Source: Alteromonadaceae bacterium (GTDB taxonomy: Bacteria > Pseudomonadota > Gammaproteobacteria > Enterobacterales > Alteromonadaceae). Taken from it: DNA of 64,000 nucleotides. Below, piece by piece: positions 58,890-64,000 of the stretch. The stretch lies in NCBI GenBank assembly GCA_013373625.1, contig JABXHM010000018.1, positions 62,001 through 126,000 of the forward strand. Reading direction: 5' to 3'. Every line of letters starts with the position of its first letter. The stretch's first letter is position 1. A program made the translations under genes and the position numbers. The notes below the pieces were generated by a model. That model was not told where the DNA came from. It saw nothing but the letters and a program-made list of their open reading frames with translations, and ran no database searches.

Positions 58890-59432
58890 CTAGACCGCTT
58901 GTTCGCCCTGATCCAGACGTTTAATAACGGATCCCACTAACGCTTCTTTGCTCAATATGATATCTGCTGTAATAACGTCGGTTTCACGACTATCGGGAAC
59001 CTCCAAAGCTGCGAACTGGCTTTTAAGCATGTCAGCTTTCATAAAGTGACCCTGACGTGCTTCAAGGCGCTGTTTAATTAACTCGAACGAACCTTGTAAA
59101 AATACAAAGTGAAGCACTTTGATATTGGCTCTGAAGATATCTCTGTAGCGTTTTTTTAACGCTGAGCAAACAATCACGATTGAACGCTGCTGGCTTAGTG
59201 CGGTTGCAGCACATTGATTTATGGCTTGTAGCCAGGGGAGTCGATCATTATCGTTAAGCGCTTGTCCCCGGGCCATTTTAGCGATGTTTTGCGGCGGGTG
59301 CAGGTCGTCGCCATCAACAAATTCAGCCGATAATTGCTCTGCAAGTAATGCTCCTATAGTACTTTTTCCGCAACCGCTGACGCCCATTACGACAATACAT
59401 TGTGTTGGATGAGATGTTGCACATTTTGCCAT
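58890..59432 (-). CDS. gntK: Gluconokinase
   Basis: 180 residues from ATG 59432 (an in-frame GTG lies 3 codons upstream; neither has a clear ribosome site). Walker A VMGVSGCGKSTIG, then VDGDDLHPPQNIAKMARGQA, LKKRYRDIFR and the LID region are those of the GntK/thermosensitive gluconokinase family. It phosphorylates gluconate to 6-phosphogluconate for the Entner-Doudoroff or pentose phosphate routes. It is divergent from the permease gene with a GntR box between them. Confidence 0.95.
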   Translation of the reverse strand: MAKCATSHPTQCIVVMGVSGCGKSTIGALLAEQLSAEFVDGDDLHPPQNIAKMARGQALNDNDRLPWLQAINQCAATALSQQRSIVIVCSALKKRYRDIFRANIKVLHFVFLQGSFELIKQRLEARQGHFMKADMLKSQFAALEVPDSRETDVITADIILSKEALVGSVIKRLDQGEQAV

Positions 59433-59471
59433 GGTGACCACTTGCGTTATTGTTAAAAAAATGTTCTTCTT

Positions 59472-59489
59472 AATGTTATGCGTAACATT
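59472..59489. promoter_or_regulatory. GntR operator between gntK and the permease
   Basis: AATGTTATGCGTAACATT, 7-bp perfect arms, in the 111-bp gap between divergent gntK and the gluconate permease. It fits the same consensus as the site before gntR, so one box can repress both directions. Confidence 0.85.
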
Positions 59490-59543
59490 CTAGCTGTAGA
59501 ACAGTTAAGTGTGAAGAAACAATTCAGAGAAGTTTGAAAATTA

Positions 59544-60923
59544 ATGGATATTGTAAATAGCGAAGCAAACAACCTGCTCTTATTAGCTACCGGTTTTGGT
59601 ATGATAATTGTGCTCATGCTGCTTATCATCGTTGCCCGGGTTCATGCGCTCATAGCGTTAATAATAGTAAGTCTTTTGACAGCCTTGCTGACAGGTATTA
59701 ATCCTGCGGACGTACTATCGGTAATGATGACCGGGTTTGGCAGTACTTTGGCAGCAGTAGCCCTGTTAGTCGGGCTGGGAGGGATGATCGGTAAAATACT
59801 TGAAACCAGTGGCGGTGCCGATGTTCTGGCTGAACGAATGATCAATCTGTTTGGTCTGCAGCGCGCACCACTGGCATTGGGTATTACCTCATTGTTGTTT
59901 GGGTTTCCTATCTTTTTTGATGCCGGCCTAATCGTCATGATGCCCATACTGTTGAGTGTTGCCAGACGTCTGCAGCAGTCAACATTGCTCACTGTGTTAC
60001 CGGCAGCGGGTGCCTTTGCAGTAATGCATGCGTTTGTGCCTCCGCATCCTGGCCCGGTGGCGGCGGCCGACTTGTTGGGCGCTAACATCGGGTTATTGTT
60101 ACTGGTAGGTATCGTGATTGCCTTTCCAACCTGGTTTTTAGGCAGTTATTTGTATGGTCTGTACGCAGGTAAACGTTTTGCTATCACACTGCCACAATGG
60201 TTTATTCAAAATGATCAAAGTCACGATGCTTCGTTCCTTAAACCGTCATTTCGGCGCGTATTGGCGGTGTTACTTTTACCCTTTGGACTAATTTGTTTTG
60301 ATACCGTTATTAATACCTTGCAAGTTGCCGGAACGGTGACGGCCGACTCGCCTTTACTGGATAGTTTCAGATTAATCGGTAAAACACCAGTGGCACTGTT
60401 GCTCACGTTGCTCTTTGCGTTTTATTTGTTTCGGCAGCAATTTGACCGAAAACAGTACGAAGTAATGTGTAATGACGCATTAGGACCTTTGTGCGCTGTT
60501 ATTTTGGTGACCGGCGCTGGCGGTATGTTTGGTGGCGTCTTGCGTGCCGCAGGCATTGGTGATGCTTTTGCACAACTGCTGGTTGATACCGGCTTGCCAG
60601 TGATTGTCGCCGCCTTTGTGATGTCAGTTTGTCTGCGTGTTGCCCAGGGGTCTGCTACCGTGGCATTAACCACAACGGCAGCGTTAATGGCACCGGTAGT
60701 ATCTCAGATGAGCGGACTATCACCGGTTGATATCTGCTGTATTGTCATTGCTATTGCTGGCGGCGCGACAGTATTGTCACACTTTAATGATTCGGGTTTT
60801 TGGTTAGTATCGAGGCTGTTAGAAATAGATGAGAAAACCACACTTAAAACCTGGACAGTGATGGAAACGTTGTTAGGCACCATCGCTTTTGTGTTGGCAT
60901 TCTCTTTAAGTTGGTTATTTTAG
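59544..60923 (+). CDS. Gluconate:H+ symporter, GntP family
   Basis: 459 residues with about 12-14 membrane helices. The GntP landmarks are MTGFGSTLAAVALLVGLGGM, GFPIFFDAGLIVMMP, FVPPHPGPVAAADLLGA, QGSATVALTTTAALM and HFNDSGFWLVSRLLEI. It brings gluconate or a related aldonate into the cell. The gene lies between gntK (divergent) and the ROK gene (convergent) and is probably under GntR. Gluconate is inferred from context. Confidence 0.93.
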   Translation: MDIVNSEANNLLLLATGFGMIIVLMLLIIVARVHALIALIIVSLLTALLTGINPADVLSVMMTGFGSTLAAVALLVGLGGMIGKILETSGGADVLAERMINLFGLQRAPLALGITSLLFGFPIFFDAGLIVMMPILLSVARRLQQSTLLTVLPAAGAFAVMHAFVPPHPGPVAAADLLGANIGLLLLVGIVIAFPTWFLGSYLYGLYAGKRFAITLPQWFIQNDQSHDASFLKPSFRRVLAVLLLPFGLICFDTVINTLQVAGTVTADSPLLDSFRLIGKTPVALLLTLLFAFYLFRQQFDRKQYEVMCNDALGPLCAVILVTGAGGMFGGVLRAAGIGDAFAQLLVDTGLPVIVAAFVMSVCLRVAQGSATVALTTTAALMAPVVSQMSGLSPVDICCIVIAIAGGATVLSHFNDSGFWLVSRLLEIDEKTTLKTWTVMETLLGTIAFVLAFSLSWLF

Positions 60924-60944
60924 GTCAGACTCACTGCCTTGAAA

Positions 60945-62045
60945 TCAATAATCCTCTATAGCAGGTGCAGGGAGCCCGAAATACAGTAAAGCCAACTCGT
61001 AAGCACCGGCTTCAACACCATTGAGTGGCGCATAATTCGGCGCGTCACTCGGTACGAAGTCAACGCTATTGAACAATAAGGGCGTTATTTCCTGAACGAT
61101 GGCCGGAATAAACTGATTGAATTTGGTCATTGGCCCGCCAAGCACAAACATGGCAGGGTTAAGTGTGGCGGCAATTGAGGCCAGCGTTTGACATATCTGC
61201 TTTATCGCCGGGTGGTTGGTGAGATCCTCATGGTTTTCCAGTGCATTCTGAAGTTTATGGTTGGTTACATAATCTTGCAGGTTCTCCTCGGAGTTGACCA
61301 TTATATGCCCAATTTCGCCGGAAATCCCTGCAACTCCACGTATAAGATGATTGTCCAGATATACCCCGGAACCGATACCCTCGCCAAAATATATAAACAC
61401 GAAATCAGCAACATCTTTGGCTATGCCAATGGTTTTTTCTGCCAAAGTGGCCCAGTTCACGTCATTGTCAATGGTTACCGGACAAGCAAATTTCTCACTG
61501 AGTATTTGCTTAAAATTGATACCGTGAATAATAGTAAACTTAGAATAGGGTAAGGCATGGATCTCACCTGTTTGCGAGTTGACCGGTACAGCCACTGAAA
61601 CACCGATAGCCAGAAGCGGCGGTGCCTGATCCTGAATTGCCAGTTGAATAAAGCGTATCACGGCCTCTGTAAGGGCTTCTTGTTGCCAGGCAGGATCAAT
61701 ATAAAAGCAATGCTCCCTTATGACCTTGAGAGATAAATCCGTCAGGCGTAATTGTATTTGCTTAACGCCGATGGCGATAGCCAGGGTTAACCCTTTTTGC
61801 GCATTAATTTCATAAATTACACCCGCACGCCCTTGTTTCTTTGGGGTTTCACGACTTGTCTCAACAACTAAACCGGTTTTCTCCAGGCGTTGGGCTGATT
61901 CAGAAATGGTCGGCCTGGAGATACCCGTTTTCTTTGCAATATCGGCACGGGTAAGCGGCCCATGACATTTTAAACAGTGAAAAAACTGTCTGTCAGTCAT
62001 TAACGCTAGGGGGGCAGCTTGCCCTAGGACGGTGCTATTATTCAT
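60945..62045 (-). CDS. ROK-family transcriptional regulator
   Basis: 366 residues. A MarR-like winged helix (about 15-75: LTRADIAKKTGISRPTISES) is fused to a ROK sugar-kinase-like domain (about 85-355: GVSVAVPVNSQTGE, TIDNDVNWATLAEK, IYFGEGIGSGVYLD and GEIGHIMV). The zinc-binding cysteine cluster usual in ROK proteins after GH (CxCGxxGC) is missing, so this is a regulator, not a kinase. The ligand is unknown; a sugar linked to the adjacent TonB receptor is likely. It is divergent from the receptor, across 708 bp. Confidence 0.9.
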   Translation of the reverse strand: MNNSTVLGQAAPLALMTDRQFFHCLKCHGPLTRADIAKKTGISRPTISESAQRLEKTGLVVETSRETPKKQGRAGVIYEINAQKGLTLAIAIGVKQIQLRLTDLSLKVIREHCFYIDPAWQQEALTEAVIRFIQLAIQDQAPPLLAIGVSVAVPVNSQTGEIHALPYSKFTIIHGINFKQILSEKFACPVTIDNDVNWATLAEKTIGIAKDVADFVFIYFGEGIGSGVYLDNHLIRGVAGISGEIGHIMVNSEENLQDYVTNHKLQNALENHEDLTNHPAIKQICQTLASIAATLNPAMFVLGGPMTKFNQFIPAIVQEITPLLFNSVDFVPSDAPNYAPLNGVEAGAYELALLYFGLPAPAIEDY

Positions 62046-62334
62046 TGTTATAATTTACCCATTAAACCAACGTATTGATATTAAAGCTAATTGTTTTTGT
62101 AAAAGCATATGGAACGGCTGCAGTGGGCACGATGTGAACACATATATTGACTGCATCTAATATGCTGACATTAACATAAATCTGAAACGTCTTTGGTCTG
62201 CTTATTTACTGCAATTGCACCGATCGTCGCTTAATTGAACAGATCATCAGTTTTCCTTCAATAATACATTTCATTAACAAAGTTACGTTATTTGCTAAAA
62301 ATTGGATTGATTCTCACAACAAATTATCCAATTT

Positions 62335-62356
62335 AAGTTAGGTGGCTTTACAAAAT
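62335..62356. promoter_or_regulatory. Candidate operator, copy 1
   Basis: The sequence AAGTTAGG-TGG-CTTTACAAAAT agrees with copy 2 (62481-62501) at about 17 of 22 positions in the same orientation, and is weakly palindromic. The centres are about 146 bp apart, 14 helical turns. Possible site for the ROK regulator, permitting DNA looping. Confidence 0.5.
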
Positions 62357-62480
62357 TCGAACCCGGTTGGTTCTCTTAGTCATTTTTTGCCTGCAAAATC
62401 CAGTCTTTCAGGTTAAAAAGTGCGTGCTAATCTTCAATTTAATGGTGCAAAGAGGTCGAAATTGGGTAATTTATCGATAA

Positions 62481-62501
62481 TTAGTTAGGCAGCCTTACTA
62501 A
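62481..62501. promoter_or_regulatory. Candidate operator, copy 2
   Basis: TTAGTTAGG and CCTTACTAA flank CAG: inverted repeats matching at 8 of 9 positions. Half-sites of the TTAG type suit ROK-family regulators. It is about 250 bp before the receptor start codon. Confidence 0.6.
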
Positions 62502-62534
62502 ATGCTTGCATTGTTGCCAATATGTAACTATAAA

Positions 62535-62548
62535 TGTAACTCGTTACA
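62535..62548. promoter_or_regulatory. LacI-type palindrome
   Basis: TGTAAC and GTTACA flank TC: perfect 6-bp arms, the general shape of LacI-family operators. It differs from the GntR boxes (TGTTAC/GTAACA), so a different LacI-family protein, perhaps encoded beyond the right edge, may bind it. Confidence 0.5.
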
Positions 62549-62753
62549 ACTGATTAACGTGATTTTATCAGCGGTAACGATTCAATGCAGATGAGAGAAC
62601 TGTATTGGATTAAGCACTGCGTTGGTTGTATTGGCAACAGTCAGGACAATTTTGTTGCCCTTGAATAGTCGGTCAGTTGGGTAAATAGGCTGAATATTTC
62701 CGTTACGCACAGCGCAAATAATTATAAGTGTTAATCTCATTGGAAACCAAATT

Positions 62754-64000
62754 ATGTTTTACAAAAGCAAGTTAGCTACAGCTGTATCCGGGGCACTTTA
62801 TGTGATGGTCGCGACAGGCGTCCAGGCACAACAAGCGGAAACAGTAGAAAAAATCGAAGTACGTGGCGTCCGGGGCAGTTTGTCCCAGTCTATGAATGTT
62901 AAGCGCCAGTCTTCTGGGGTTGTCGATGCTATCTCAGCTGAAGATATGGGTAAATTCCCCGACACTAACCTGGCTGAATCGCTTCAGCGTATTACCGGTG
63001 TATCAATCAACCGTGTCAATGGTGAGGGTTCTGAAGTTACCGTACGTGGCTTTGGCGGTAACTTTAACCTGATTACTTTAAATGGCCGTCAAATGCCGGC
63101 GGCAAATGTCGCCTCAATTACGGGTAACCCGCTTGATCAGGGTGCATCAGGAACTACCCGTTCTTTTGATTTTTCTAACCTCGCCTCAGAAGGCGTGAGT
63201 GGGATTGAGGTTTATAAAACGGGTCGTGCAGCTGTACCTTCGGGCGGCATTGGCGCAACCATTAATATCAATACACTTAAGCCGCTAGCGCAAGGCGACA
63301 AGCGTGCATCAATGGGTGTTAAAGCCGTAAAAGATGAAAGTGGTGATGGCGTTACGCCAGAGGTCAGTGGTGTAGCCAACTGGGTTAATGAAAGTGCTGA
63401 CTTTGGTGTATCTTTGTTTGGCTCATTCCAGGAGCGCGATTCCGGTAGCCGCCATATGAGCGTAGAAAACTACCAACTGTATAACTGGGATTCATCGTCA
63501 CCGGGTACCTTTGGCCTGATCGATGGTGCCAATGTAACCAATGCACCTGACGAAGGTCAGCTAGTTGCTATGCCCTCTAACCTTGGGATAGGTGTCAACA
63601 ACGACAACCGTGAACGTATTAACGGAATGCTTACTGTTCAGTACGCGCCTTCGGACGATATCACGATTACCGCTGATGCGACCTATGCGAGCAACGAAAT
63701 TCAGTCGACGTCGGTAGTTGATGGGATTTGGTTCGCACGTCAGTTCACCGACATGGAATTTGACGGTAACCCTGTTGTTGCTACGCCCATTCGATTTACT
63801 GAAGATATTGACGGTGGTAAGGATTTCTTCTTCCAAAACCTGGTCATGGGCGCAAAAGATGAGCTTAAATCTTTTGGCTTTAACGTTGACTGGTGGGCTT
63901 CGAACTCGTTGAATTTACGCTTTGATGCCTCATTGGCAGAAGCGAGCAGTGGCGGTGCCGGCCCTTATGGTAAGAACGTTGTGCGCTTTAACGTCGCGGG
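62754..64000 (+). CDS. TonB-dependent outer-membrane receptor (partial)
   Basis: The first 415 codons are present and open to the window edge; the C-terminus is missing. A signal peptide (about 1-26, ending TGVQAQQ) is followed by the plug domain (about 35-180: IEVRGV-like IEVRGVRGSL, EDMGKFPDTNLAESLQRITG, VTVRGFGGNFN, TLNGRQMP, IEVYKTGRAAVPSGGIGATI) and the first barrel strands. It matches the TIGR01782-like family of marine bacteria that imports oligosaccharides. The neighbouring ROK, GntP and GntR genes favour a carbohydrate. No iron-uptake genes are nearby. Confidence 0.93.
   Translation, partial: MFYKSKLATAVSGALYVMVATGVQAQQAETVEKIEVRGVRGSLSQSMNVKRQSSGVVDAISAEDMGKFPDTNLAESLQRITGVSINRVNGEGSEVTVRGFGGNFNLITLNGRQMPAANVASITGNPLDQGASGTTRSFDFSNLASEGVSGIEVYKTGRAAVPSGGIGATININTLKPLAQGDKRASMGVKAVKDESGDGVTPEVSGVANWVNESADFGVSLFGSFQERDSGSRHMSVENYQLYNWDSSSPGTFGLIDGANVTNAPDEGQLVAMPSNLGIGVNNDNRERINGMLTVQYAPSDDITITADATYASNEIQSTSVVDGIWFARQFTDMEFDGNPVVATPIRFTEDIDGGKDFFFQNLVMGAKDELKSFGFNVDWWASNSLNLRFDASLAEASSGGAGPYGKNVVRFNVA

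Larger units (their letters stand above)
62046..62753. promoter_or_regulatory. Large regulatory gap between ROK gene and TonB receptor
   Basis: 708 bp with no gene. It holds two similar 20-22 bp elements (62335-62356 and 62481-62501), a LacI-type palindrome (62535-62548), and a stem (62633-62639 with 62653-62659, GGCAACA/TGTTGCC) that may lie in the receptor mRNA leader. I cannot pick the -35/-10 boxes with confidence. Confidence 0.6.

Noticed and set aside
59642..60088. 148-codon minus-strand frame inside the gluconate permease
   Set aside because: It is antisense to membrane helices with strong GntP motifs; no independent support.

Overview
The window looks like chromosomal DNA of a marine gammaproteobacterium of the Alteromonadales type (Alteromonas, Aestuariibacter or a relative). 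The evidence is the set of gene neighbourhoods: a liu leucine-degradation operon with a MerR-type LiuR, the rnhA/dnaQ/tRNA-Asp block, rne divergent from rluC, yceD-rpmF-plsX-fabHDG-acpP-fabF-pabC-mltG-tmk-holB, and a TonB-dependent receptor beside sugar-acid genes. Base composition is moderate and fairly even by eye. I see no rRNA, insertion sequence, prophage or CRISPR array. This is mostly core genome.

Layout. 1-4.8 kb: leucine/isovalerate catabolism (liuR-liuA-liuB-liuC on the minus strand, atoB divergent). 5-11.5 kb: an orphan SBP-GGDEF protein, a DUF342/FapA protein, exonuclease I, an exported isoaspartyl peptidase and a CBS-pair protein. 11.7-19.3 kb: HrpA, a PilZ protein, RlmI, a GNAT acetyltransferase, a quinone oxidoreductase and a DUF2834 protein. 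19.3-24.3 kb: rnhA/dnaQ divergent pair, a TIGR03503-like membrane protein, tRNA-Asp and lolD-lolE. 24.5-27.1 kb: a MarR/HlyD/DUF2955 efflux operon with a clear double-palindrome operator. 27.3-34.8 kb: ilvE, a SYLF lipoprotein, a dicarboxylate/amino-acid symporter, an Ig-repeat lipoprotein and a lone astB. 35.1-39.7 kb: topA, a DUF2058 protein and a phosphotransferase. 39.8-45.8 kb: rne with a long leader, rluC, a HAD phosphatase and a Maf pyrophosphatase. 46-56.6 kb: the large fatty-acid, L32, folate, peptidoglycan and replication cluster ending in a TatD nuclease. 56.6-57.7 kb: an FMN-binding oxidase-like protein and a macro-domain protein. 57.9-64 kb: a gluconate module (gntR, gntK, gntP-type permease) with two GntR boxes, then a ROK regulator and the start of a TonB-dependent receptor that runs off the window.

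How the parts work together. The liu genes plus atoB would take isovaleryl-CoA to acetyl-CoA. The yceD-to-fabF block makes phospholipid acyl chains and ribosomal protein L32 in one transcriptional neighbourhood. The last 6 kb looks like a carbohydrate or sugar-acid uptake locus: outer-membrane receptor, inner-membrane gluconate symporter, kinase and two local regulators.

I found no convincing wholly new system. The items most worth following up are the unexplained repeated palindrome between the ROK gene and the TonB receptor, the 20-bp operator dyad of the MarR efflux operon, the apparently leaderless yceD message, lolD-lolE without an adjacent lolC, the degenerate GGDEF protein, and the Ig-repeat lipoprotein with a calcium-loop insert. 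Several start codons were moved from the longest open frame to GTG, TTG or internal ATG codons on ribosome-binding-site and homology grounds; each entry says so.
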